Shown here in pieces: positions 1 through 6,087 of a stretch of DNA of 7,191 nt. The DNA comes from Bacteriovoracaceae bacterium (GTDB lineage: Bacteria > Bdellovibrionota > UBA1018): NCBI GenBank assembly GCA_947475645.1, contig CANJNU010000042.1, positions 1-7,191 on the forward strand, written 5' to 3'. The position numbers and the translations under genes are program-made. The notes below the pieces were generated by a model. That model saw only the letters and a program-made list of their open reading frames with translations, was not told the DNA's origin and did no database searches. Positions within the stretch are counted from its first letter, which is position 1. Each line of letters starts with the position of its first letter.

Positions 1-1
1 A

Positions 2-793
2 AAACCGCTGATGCCCAATGCTCGAATCGAACTCTTCATCGATTCACAAAAGCTCTTCGACGCTCCCGCTCAGGAGGCTGAATCTCCCTTTGTAATGACG
101 GCTGATCGAATTCTTTTTGAGGATGCGGCTATTATTATCGTGAACAAGCCCCCCGCCTTACCTACTCAGCCGACGTTGGACGAAGCACGGATTAACCTCT
201 ATCAAGCAGTGAAGAAGTTCCTGAGCAGTCGGGAGGGACAAGTTGATCCTTATCTCGCACTTCATCATCGACTCGATCGTGACACCTCGGGTGTGATTCT
301 TTTTGTAAAATCAAAGGAAGCGAATCTTCCCGTTTCAAAGATGTTCTCGGAGCACACGGCAAAGAAGACTTACTTTGCTCTTACGGAGACTCGAAATTCG
401 GACGGGTGTCCTGATGAGTGGCAGGTAAAGAACTATTTAGGAAAAGTATCAAGTACCGGAAAAGCAGCAAAATACGGCGAAGTAAGAGCGGGGGGCGATC
501 TGGCATTGACCGACTTCCGAAAGGTTGAACTTCTGCAGCAAAACCGAATGTGGGTTGAGGCTCGCCCACTCACAGGACGAACGCATCAGATTCGAGTACA
601 CCTTTCGGAAAAAGGTCTGCCCATTTTGGGCGATTTTTTGTACGGAGATGCTCAGAGCGCCACTCGGCTTATGCTTCATGCGGCGAAGCTAGTATTTCCT
701 CATCCGGAAACTCAGGAAATTCTCACTGTAGAGGCACCACTGCCTGAAGATTTTGTTCGAACTTTAAAGAAGCTTCAAAGCCAAAAAGTATAG
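2..793 (+). CDS. RluA-family RNA pseudouridine synthase (5' end probably outside window)
   Basis: Isomerises uridine to pseudouridine in rRNA or tRNA; the exact target cannot be told from sequence. Numbering from the ATG at 11, the catalytic block is HHRLDRDTSG at residues 85-94, with Asp89 the expected catalytic aspartate. Supporting family motifs are ILFEDAAIIIVNKPPALPTQ (34-53), GRTHQIRVHL (189-198), ILGDFLYGD (205-213) and RLMLHAAKLVFPHP (219-232). Only one copy of each occurs and the domain runs to its natural C-terminus. The ATG at 11 is unlikely to be the real start: the frame is open to the window edge, no ribosome-binding site is visible, and the first residues (NARIELFI) resemble the closing strand of the S4 RNA-binding domain that precedes the catalytic domain in RluC/RluD-type enzymes. 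The S4 domain would then lie upstream of the window. The stop is TAG at 791-793, inside the end of the convergent epmA-like gene. Family assignment is secure; the RluA/C/D subtype is not. Confidence 0.93.
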   Translation, partial: KPLMPNARIELFIDSQKLFDAPAQEAESPFVMTADRILFEDAAIIIVNKPPALPTQPTLDEARINLYQAVKKFLSSREGQVDPYLALHHRLDRDTSGVILFVKSKEANLPVSKMFSEHTAKKTYFALTETRNSDGCPDEWQVKNYLGKVSSTGKAAKYGEVRAGGDLALTDFRKVELLQQNRMWVEARPLTGRTHQIRVHLSEKGLPILGDFLYGDAQSATRLMLHAAKLVFPHPETQEILTVEAPLPEDFVRTLKKLQSQKV

Positions 794-2019
794 TCGATGT
801 CGTTCTCGTTTGCGAAGAGCATGACGAGGCGATCGACACCCATAGCAATTCCACCGGACGGAGGCATTCCCTCCTGAAGGGCGAGTAAGAATTGATTATC
901 GATCGGACTTGCAGGGAATTCTTCGCCATAAATGTTGGCTCTGATCTGCATATCCTTCTTGAATCGTGTCTCTTGCTCGAAGGGATGAGTGAGTTCTTCG
1001 AAGGCATTTCCAAGTTCGAGACCTCCGGCGTAAACTTCGAATCGTTTAGCCCAAGGATAGCCATCCGTGTCGCATTCAATGACTGCGAGCGCCGCTTGAG
1101 ACGCAGGGTAGTGAGTTACGAATACGGCTTGATCTTCTGGAAGTTTTGGTTCGATGAAGTTAAGCCAAATGATGAAATAGAGATCGTCCCAGGTGAGGGT
1201 GGGATCGTTCAATTGGGCGCCTAGCCCGAGACGCTCGCAATGGCGTTTGAGTTTCTCGACTGAGTCTTCCTGAATGAGGTCGATGCCAGCGTGAGATTGA
1301 AAGAGGTCTCGAGTCTTCAGTCGAGGCCAGGGAGCTTTGAGCGAGATTCTCTTATTCTGAAACCGAACTTCGGGTTGACCGAAGATCTGAACCGCTAAGT
1401 ATTCAAGAAGACTTTCAGTGTCTTCCATAATGGTTTCAAATCCGACATAGGCTCGATACCATTCCAATATCGTGAACTCGGGGCGATGCGTGATTGAACA
1501 CGGTTCGTCGCGAAAAGCTGAAGAGATTTGAAAAATTCTCTCAAGCCCCCCCACTAAAAGCTGCTTCATCGCGAACTCAGGCGAGGTAGGAAGATACTTG
1601 GGTTCAGTGCTGTGAATGGTGGATATGACTGAAAAAGGTCGAATATGCGGCTCCATTCCAGGACAGGGAACAAGGAGTGGGGTTCGTGTTTCGAGAAAAT
1701 CTTGGTGAAGAAAAAACTGACGAATTCCGAGTTCGATCTGGGCGCGAATTCTCATGGCCGAGCGTCTTCGCGAATCAAGGATTCGCTGCGCGAATAAGAT
1801 GCTTTTCTTGGGGCTTTGATTAGGAGTGAGAAGTGAACCCTGGCCATTCGTAATCTCTACCCTTCCCCCAAGGGCTTGTTGGACAGAAACGGGTACTCGA
1901 TCTGGAGTGAAGAGAACATCCAGTCGAACCTTCTGTATTCCTGACTGGGTGAGTAATTCAGCCTCATTCTGGTGCCAGAATACGAGGCGTCCGCGTATGG
2001 GTAGGGGGTGATCTGACAT
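775..2019 (-). CDS. epmA: EpmA-like elongation factor P lysine ligase (GenX/PoxA, class II LysRS paralogue)
   Basis: EpmA activates (R)-beta-lysine with ATP and attaches it to a conserved lysine of elongation factor P, which helps ribosomes through polyproline stretches. Numbering from the ATG at 2019 (414 aa): TSPEF at 145-149, class II motif 2 FRDE at 169-172 followed by HRPEFTILEWYRAY (178-191), HYPASQAALA (303-312), RFEVYAGGLELGNAFEEL (326-343) and motif 3 GIAMGVDRLVML (390-401). These match E. coli EpmA closely. Ala392 sits where EpmA has Ala and true LysRS has Gly, which favours EpmA over a tRNA synthetase. The catalytic core begins near residue 75-85, so about 75 N-terminal residues are extra compared with E. 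coli EpmA (about 325 aa, essentially core only). They are too short for a full LysRS anticodon domain. The start is uncertain: an in-frame GTG at 2052 would add 11 residues but leave only 31 bp to the divergent kinase gene, so I prefer the ATG. Neither start has a clear ribosome-binding site. EpmB and EF-P are not in the window. Confidence 0.88.
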   Translation of the reverse strand: MSDHPLPIRGRLVFWHQNEAELLTQSGIQKVRLDVLFTPDRVPVSVQQALGGRVEITNGQGSLLTPNQSPKKSILFAQRILDSRRRSAMRIRAQIELGIRQFFLHQDFLETRTPLLVPCPGMEPHIRPFSVISTIHSTEPKYLPTSPEFAMKQLLVGGLERIFQISSAFRDEPCSITHRPEFTILEWYRAYVGFETIMEDTESLLEYLAVQIFGQPEVRFQNKRISLKAPWPRLKTRDLFQSHAGIDLIQEDSVEKLKRHCERLGLGAQLNDPTLTWDDLYFIIWLNFIEPKLPEDQAVFVTHYPASQAALAVIECDTDGYPWAKRFEVYAGGLELGNAFEELTHPFEQETRFKKDMQIRANIYGEEFPASPIDNQFLLALQEGMPPSGGIAMGVDRLVMLFANENDIDYTFWL

Positions 2020-2067
2020 AGAGCGTGATTGCCACTTTCTGCTCACTCGCACAAGCGCGACTTTTCT

Positions 2068-2098
2068 GTTAGATTGGCGGCCAATGATCGACTTTCAA
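2068..2098 (-). promoter_or_regulatory. Weak candidate promoter for the epmA-like gene
   Basis: Reading the minus strand, TTGAAA (2098-2093) and TCTAAC (2073-2068) resemble -35 and -10 hexamers, but the spacer is 19 bp and the -10 matches at only four positions. If used, transcription would begin near 2061 and give a leader of about 40 nt to the ATG at 2019, but only about 9 nt to the alternative GTG at 2052. The -35 would lie inside the start of the divergent kinase gene. This is a pattern match only. Confidence 0.15.
2073..2085. repeat. Perfect 13-bp dyad (ATTGGC-G-GCCAAT) over the kinase start codon; candidate operator
   Basis: Six-base arms separated by one base form a perfect inverted repeat whose right arm includes the first two bases of the histidine-kinase ATG (2084-2086). 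The one-base centre rules out an RNA hairpin, so if functional it would be a protein-binding DNA dyad. It lies in the only divergent non-coding gap of the window, directly ahead of an operon encoding a DNA-binding regulator, so autoregulation is a reasonable guess. Symmetry does not extend beyond the 13 bases, and a dyad of this size can arise by chance. Confidence 0.3.
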
Positions 2099-3580
2099 AC
2101 GCTCAAGCTTTCAGTAAATCGGCTTCTGGGTAGCCACTTGAGTCAGTGGAGGCCTCGTTTTGCCCGATCTCTCGACTTGCAGGCCAAGGTAATTCTGGTG
2201 CTGATTGGGGTCATTGTTCCAACATTCTTGATCATTACCGTGGCGCAGATCAAACTGACCGGACCTTTACTGAAGGATGAAATTCGCCAAGTCGGAATGA
2301 CCTCAGGAAAAACTTTAGCCGCTGAAATCGTAAGTGCCCGTCTGTTACAATTTCCAAATCCAACCGCGGCAGTGGAGTCGAGACTTCAGGAAATCTTATT
2401 TTCTCAGCCGAGTATTATGCGAATTGATGTGGTCGCCAAGGATCCTACCTCTGGATTAATTAAAGTGGTGGGCACGAACGTAGAGGATGAGCCGGGCACA
2501 GTTCCTCCTGTGGTGAGTTTGGTTGAAGCCGTGACCTCAGAATACCATGCGGAAGAGGATGGTCCGAGCTACTGGGAGATTCAGGTTCCCATCGAGCAGC
2601 GGTCGAGAGACTTAAAGTTACCGAGGAAACAGTTGGGAGCCATCCGGTTACTCATTTCAACCCAAGGGGTGGAAAACCTTTCGCAGACGCTCTGGAAAAC
2701 CACTGCGGGCGCAGCCGGGTTTAGCGTGGTGTGTTTAATTCTTGGCCTAAGCTTTTTTCTTAGAAAAACGATAGAGAATGATCGGTTGCTTCGTCGTGCA
2801 GAGAGTCAGAACTTGGAGCTCACTGAGCAGCTTCATGAGACCCAGCGACAACTCATGAATATGGAGAAGTTTGCGGTAATGGGGCAGCTTACCGCAAGTT
2901 TTGCGCACGAGATTGGAACCCCGCTCAATGCCATTGGCGGGCATCTTCAGCTTCTTTCTGACGAAGTGAGTGAGCGCGGAAAAGAGCGGTTAGAAATTCT
3001 AAATGGTCAGGTTTCGAAGATCGAGCAGATCGTAAAGAACTTTCTTCAGAGCACTTCTAAACCCTCATCACAGCGGCAGTTAGTTGATCTCAATCTTTTG
3101 GTTGAGAAGTCTTTGGGAATCATCAAGCCCCGAACCGAAGCGATGGGGGTCGAAGTTCATCGGTTTCTCGATCGGCACCTTGGGCCTCTGCGTGCCGTAC
3201 CCATTGAAATGGAGCAAATATTTCTTAATTTACTGAATAATTCGATGGACAGTTTAAGAGCCAAGATTCGACAAAATCACGGAAAAATAAAGCTATTAAT
3301 CGAAGTAAAAAGTCAACTTACGTTAGAGGAAGGCCGTCCATGGGCACAGATTGAGATCTTCGATACGGGTGAAGGCGTGCCACGAGAGGACCTGAGGAAT
3401 ATTGTTAAGCCCTTTTTTACGACCAAAAGTCCAGGGGAAGGCACTGGATTGGGATTGACCATCTGCCAGCAGCTTGCAAACAAACACGGCGGTCGATTAA
3501 AAATCGACTCGAAGGAAGGAAGCTGGACACGAGTTGTTTTACACCTTCCCTTTCAATCGAAAGGCTTACCTGAGGTCTAA
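2084..3580 (+). CDS. Membrane sensor histidine kinase (HisKA + HATPase_c), partner of the downstream NtrC-family regulator
   Basis: Senses an unknown signal at the cell envelope and autophosphorylates on His to phosphorylate a response regulator. Layout of the 498 aa: a short cytoplasmic N-terminus; a first membrane helix at about 35-55; a periplasmic domain at about 56-205 (a long helix followed by strands such as IMRIDVVAK, YWEIQVPI and GAIRLLIS, a pattern compatible with a Cache/PAS-like fold but not recognisable as a named family); a second helix at about 206-226; and a charged coiled-coil linker to about 258. The H-box is SFAHEIGTPLNAIGG with His275. The ATPase lobe shows the N-box NLLNNSMDS (382-390), G1 DTGEGVP (427-433), F-box FFTTK (444-448) and G2 GEGTGLGL (451-458). 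All catalytic boxes are intact. No HAMP or PAS domain is apparent between the second helix and the H-box. The stop TAA (3578-3580) directly abuts the start of the regulator gene, so the pair is almost certainly cognate and cotranslated. Confidence 0.95.
   Translation: MIDFQTLKLSVNRLLGSHLSQWRPRFARSLDLQAKVILVLIGVIVPTFLIITVAQIKLTGPLLKDEIRQVGMTSGKTLAAEIVSARLLQFPNPTAAVESRLQEILFSQPSIMRIDVVAKDPTSGLIKVVGTNVEDEPGTVPPVVSLVEAVTSEYHAEEDGPSYWEIQVPIEQRSRDLKLPRKQLGAIRLLISTQGVENLSQTLWKTTAGAAGFSVVCLILGLSFFLRKTIENDRLLRRAESQNLELTEQLHETQRQLMNMEKFAVMGQLTASFAHEIGTPLNAIGGHLQLLSDEVSERGKERLEILNGQVSKIEQIVKNFLQSTSKPSSQRQLVDLNLLVEKSLGIIKPRTEAMGVEVHRFLDRHLGPLRAVPIEMEQIFLNLLNNSMDSLRAKIRQNHGKIKLLIEVKSQLTLEEGRPWAQIEIFDTGEGVPREDLRNIVKPFFTTKSPGEGTGLGLTICQQLANKHGGRLKIDSKEGSWTRVVLHLPFQSKGLPEV
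3572..3576 (+). promoter_or_regulatory. Ribosome-binding site for the response regulator
   Basis: GAGGT lies inside the last codons of the kinase gene, 4 nt before the GTG at 3581 and 10 nt before an in-frame ATG at 3587. Spacing is short for the first and slightly long for the second, so the regulator may really start at the ATG, losing only Met-Lys. Either way translation would be coupled to that of the kinase. Confidence 0.4.
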
Positions 3581-4948
3581 GTGAAGATGAGAGATTTAGT
3601 GAAACCACCCATCTTAATTGTGGATGATGACGAAGTAACTCTGAAGCTTTTGCGAGAGATCTTTGAAAAAGAGGGTTATCCCATTCGCTTAGCTCAAAGT
3701 GGAGAAGAGGCCGTGGCGATTCTTCGTGAGCAGGCCTTCCCTATTGTGGTTTCTGATATTCGAATGCTTGAGCTCGATGGGATGGCGGTTCTGAAAGAGG
3801 CAAAGAAGCGCGATGCATCATCTGCCGTGATCCTGATGACAGGCTTTGGAAGCGTAGAGGGCGCGATCGAAGCGGTTCGGCAGGGCGCGTTTGATTATCT
3901 GAGTAAGCCCTTTAAAATGGACCATCTGAAGAGTCTAGTTAGCCGAGCGGTAAAACAACAACTCGCTTCAGCTTCTCAGAAGAAGCAGGGTGAACCCTCG
4001 GGCCGTCTTGATGCGAACTCTAAAGCTTTGATCGGAAAAACTCCACAAATCGTAGAGGTTTACAAGACATTAGCGAGAGCCGCCGTCTCTCAGAGTTGTG
4101 TATTGATTACGGGCGAGAGTGGCTCGGGCAAGGAGCTTGTGGCTCGGGCCATCCACGAGAACAGTATTCGACGAGGGTATAGATTTGTAGTTTTCGATTG
4201 CCTTGCACATCAGGATAGCCGAGGAGAGACTGAACTTTTTGGTAACGAAAAGTCGGGACTCATTGAAGATGCGCATCAAGGAACACTATTTCTGAATGAA
4301 GTGGGTGACCTGAGTCCGGCGTTACAGCTAAAAATTCTAAGGGCACTCGAAGAAGGAGCGTTTAAGTCACCAGGAGAGGCAGAGCCCAAGAATATTGACG
4401 TACGTATTATTGCGTCGTCTCATTCAGATCTGGAAGCGGCAGTAAAAAGCGGAAAATTTCGGGAAGATCTTTTCTATCGGTTAAAAGTAATTCAAATTCA
4501 ACTTCCTCCGCTTCGAGAGCGAATGGCTGACTTACAGGATATGGTTGAGCACTTTCTAGCTCGCTACGCAGAGAAGAGTAAAAAGGCAGTTTCTCACGTA
4601 TCTGATGAAGCGTTTGAGATTTTGAGGAGCTACACTTGGCCTGGAAATATTCGTGAGCTCGAGCATGCGATTGAGCGTGCCGTTGCGATGACGGGCACGA
4701 GTGTGATCTTTCCTGAGGATCTCCCTCCGGAGGTGCTCTCACGGTCGGTACTGCGGCCAAAGACCGATTCTGAGTCGGGAGTGGGTTCGTTACCCACGTC
4801 GCTTGAAGACATGGAAAAGCAGCACATTTTGCGAGTTCTCCAAGAGGTTCATTACAATAAGTCGAAAGCGTCTGATGTTTTGGGGATTGATCGTGCAACA
4901 CTTTATCGCAAGGCCCTGCGATACGGAATTGACCTGAGGGGCAAGTGA
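3581..4948 (+). CDS. NtrC-family response regulator lacking the GAFTGA loop (receiver + degenerate AAA+ + Fis-type HTH)
   Basis: Phosphorylation-controlled transcription regulator of 455 aa. Receiver domain (about 10-125): acidic pocket Asp15-17, phospho-acceptor Asp59 in VVSDIRM, Thr87 and Lys109; the Pro usual after DIRM is Leu63. The AAA+ domain (about 150-385) has Walker A GESGSGKE (178-185, Lys184), FREDLFYRL (293-301) with the arginine-finger region, and YTWPGNIREL (351-360). The Fis-type helix-turn-helix covers about 408-450 (KASDVLGIDRATLYRKALRY). Between ELFGNEKSG (218-226) and GTLFL (234-238), the GAFTGA-containing loop is absent, about 10 residues shorter than E. coli NtrC and in frame. 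Walker B reads LFLNE (Asn239 for Asp), and the Asn of the usual NCAA segment is Asp206. GAFTGA is needed to engage sigma-54, so classical sigma-54 activation is unlikely. Precedents for GAFTGA-less members working with sigma-70 or as repressors include TyrR and Rhodobacter NtrC. The start is GTG 3581 or ATG 3587. The kinase partner is immediately upstream. Confidence 0.93.
   Translation: MKMRDLVKPPILIVDDDEVTLKLLREIFEKEGYPIRLAQSGEEAVAILREQAFPIVVSDIRMLELDGMAVLKEAKKRDASSAVILMTGFGSVEGAIEAVRQGAFDYLSKPFKMDHLKSLVSRAVKQQLASASQKKQGEPSGRLDANSKALIGKTPQIVEVYKTLARAAVSQSCVLITGESGSGKELVARAIHENSIRRGYRFVVFDCLAHQDSRGETELFGNEKSGLIEDAHQGTLFLNEVGDLSPALQLKILRALEEGAFKSPGEAEPKNIDVRIIASSHSDLEAAVKSGKFREDLFYRLKVIQIQLPPLRERMADLQDMVEHFLARYAEKSKKAVSHVSDEAFEILRSYTWPGNIRELEHAIERAVAMTGTSVIFPEDLPPEVLSRSVLRPKTDSESGVGSLPTSLEDMEKQHILRVLQEVHYNKSKASDVLGIDRATLYRKALRYGIDLRGK
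4936..4941 (+). promoter_or_regulatory. Ribosome-binding site for the Nudix gene
   Basis: GAGGGG inside the final codons of the regulator gene ends 3 nt before the GTG at 4945; the GAGG core is 5 nt away. It supports the GTG start, since the next in-frame Met is about 64 codons further on, within the Nudix motif region. Confidence 0.5.
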
Positions 4949-5553
4949 ATCAGTCGATACTTAGGGATAGGATTTTGCGTGCACTGTCTCTCGATACGCA
5001 GTACGCCGAGCGGCTTGAGTTTCTTGGCGGCAAGCCCGCATCGGTGCTCATTTGTTTTGCTTGGTCGACTGGCTCGACGGAGCCTTCGGTTTTAGTTGTG
5101 AAGCGAGCTCATACGGGCGGACCTCACAGCGGACAGATGGCGTTTCCGGGAGGCATGAGTGAGCCCCATGAATATGGGTCTGATTCGGGCGTTGTGCAAA
5201 CAGCCCTGCGTGAGACTGAAGAGGAAGTGGGAATTCTGCAAGGTCAGGTCGAGGTGATAGGTCGATTACCACGGTTAACCACCCTGACTGGGTTTGATGT
5301 GACGCCTGTAATTGGAATTCTTATGGATCCAAGCGAAAAAGTAATTCTTAGACTGGACGCTGATGAGATTCAGGAAGCGATTTGGATTCCGTGGAGTGTT
5401 CTGACTGCGCCCGGTAGTTATCGGAAAGAGTGGATAACGGTGGAGGAACGTCGTTGCCCGATACACGTGTATCAGGTGGGACCCCATCGAATTTGGGGCG
5501 CAACAGGCTCAATGATTAAGAACTTGCTCGATCGATGGGACTCTTTGAGTTAA
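4945..5553 (+). CDS. Nudix hydrolase, CoA pyrophosphatase-like (NudL/YeaB type)
   Basis: Members of this subgroup hydrolyse the pyrophosphate of CoA or related nucleotides to 4'-phosphopantetheine and 3',5'-ADP. The 202-aa length is normal. The CoA-type signature upstream of the Nudix box is present as KRAHTGGPHSGQMAFPGG (53-70). The catalytic helix LRETEEEVGI (88-97) retains the metal-binding glutamates. The spacing between GG and RE is 18 residues rather than the roughly 14 of NudL, so the loop ahead of the catalytic helix carries a small insertion. The C-terminal IWGATGSMIKNLL (183-195) matches the IWGATxxIxxNLL ending typical of this subgroup. The GTG start overlaps the regulator stop by 4 bp, implying translational coupling. 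Its place in a two-component operon suggests co-regulation but does not indicate a signalling role. The CoA substrate is inferred from the motif, with dinucleotide or NDP-sugar hydrolysis as alternatives. Confidence 0.9.
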   Translation: MNQSILRDRILRALSLDTQYAERLEFLGGKPASVLICFAWSTGSTEPSVLVVKRAHTGGPHSGQMAFPGGMSEPHEYGSDSGVVQTALRETEEEVGILQGQVEVIGRLPRLTTLTGFDVTPVIGILMDPSEKVILRLDADEIQEAIWIPWSVLTAPGSYRKEWITVEERRCPIHVYQVGPHRIWGATGSMIKNLLDRWDSLS

Positions 5554-5562
5554 ATTGAGATC

Positions 5563-6084
5563 ATGAGAAAAGCGACCCTTGCGGCATCGATTCTAAGTCT
5601 AGTTTTGTCCTCGTTTGCTTTCGCGGCAAACACACCCACACTCGTTCCAGTAGAAGACTGGAAGGGAGGGGCAGATTCGGCTGCGGTTCATTTAGGCGGA
5701 TTAGTTGGACTGGGTATTCTCGATTCGCAGGCCGGACTGACTTTAATGGGCACGGCGAGTAAGAAAATCATTCCGCGTGGTTTTATTTCCGATATCAACG
5801 ATTCGGTTTCGATCGAAGCGCAAGCCGGGCCACTTTGGACCCAAAGTACGATGGTCTTTCATTATAGTTTTCACATAAGATGGGATTTTCAAAAAGACGC
5901 AAAATGGACACTCTATGCTTTGGCGGGTTTAGCGGGTGACGTTACGGGTTCTAGTCTGGGAAACCGCTTCATCCTGCTTCCTCGATTTGGGATTGGAAGC
6001 TTTTATCGGTGGAGCGATCATCTTCTACTTCGCGGAGAGTGGAGTCGTGAGTTGATGGCAGTGGGTGTGAGTATTCCGTTTTAA
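5563..6084 (+). CDS. Small secreted protein, putative outer-membrane beta-barrel, family not recognised
   Basis: I do not recognise the family of this 173-aa protein. The N-terminus is a clear Sec signal peptide: MRK, then a hydrophobic stretch at 4-19, with a likely signal peptidase I site after AFA at 19-21. The mature part has about eight alternating or amphipathic stretches separated by short turns: about 42-52, 57-66, 81-92, 96-109, 114-126, 135-149, 152-161 and 164-173. It ends in Phe (AVGVSIPF), the usual C-terminal signal for BAM-dependent barrel insertion. This fits an eight-stranded OmpA/OmpW-sized barrel; that is an inference from pattern only. No Cys is present, so it is not a lipoprotein. 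The ATG lies 9 bp after the Nudix stop with only a weak GAGA ahead of it, as expected for the last gene of an operon. It may be an output or the sensed component of the upstream kinase system. Confidence 0.8.
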   Translation: MRKATLAASILSLVLSSFAFAANTPTLVPVEDWKGGADSAAVHLGGLVGLGILDSQAGLTLMGTASKKIIPRGFISDINDSVSIEAQAGPLWTQSTMVFHYSFHIRWDFQKDAKWTLYALAGLAGDVTGSSLGNRFILLPRFGIGSFYRWSDHLLLRGEWSRELMAVGVSIPF

Positions 6085-6087
6085 GTC

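Larger units (their letters stand above)
2084..6084 (+). other. Probable four-gene operon: kinase, regulator, Nudix hydrolase, small outer-membrane protein
   Basis: Four same-strand genes have junctions of 0 bp (3580/3581), a 4-bp overlap (GTGA, 4945-4948) and a 9-bp gap (5554-5562). There is no room for terminators or independent promoters except within coding sequence. Flanking genes on both sides are on the opposite strand, which bounds the unit. No sigma-54-like GG-N10-GC promoter was seen in the 64 bp ahead of it. Confidence 0.75.

Noticed and set aside
793..837. Inverted repeat GTCGAT...ATCGAC with inner TCGT/ACGA near the convergent stops, possible terminator
   Set aside because: The stem is interrupted, the loop is large, there is no following U-tract on either strand, and it lies in ligase coding sequence.
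892..1224. Plus-strand open frame of 110 codons opposite the epmA-like gene
   Set aside because: It is antisense to the conserved C-terminal half of the ligase core, has no motif or ribosome-binding site, and fits a shadow frame.
775..2052. Canonical lysyl-tRNA synthetase
   Set aside because: It lacks a full-length anticodon-binding OB domain, and its core motifs (HYPASQAALA, ELGNAFEEL, Ala in motif 3) follow EpmA rather than LysRS.
2020..2083. Sigma-54 promoter ahead of the two-component operon
   Set aside because: No GG-N10-GC arrangement with a TGGCA/TTGC context was found in the gap, in line with the regulator lacking GAFTGA.
2928..2944. ATGCC-ATTGGCG-GGCAT inverted repeat sharing ATTGGCGG with the operon dyad
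   Set aside because: It sits in the conserved kinase H-box region, where codons for Asn-Ala-Ile-Gly-Gly-His explain the sequence; probably chance.
4407..4901. Minus-strand open frame of 164 codons opposite the response regulator
   Set aside because: It lies wholly inside a gene with strong domain evidence on the other strand, has a low-complexity Ser/Gln/Pro-rich translation with no recognisable motif, and no ribosome-binding site. It is a shadow frame.
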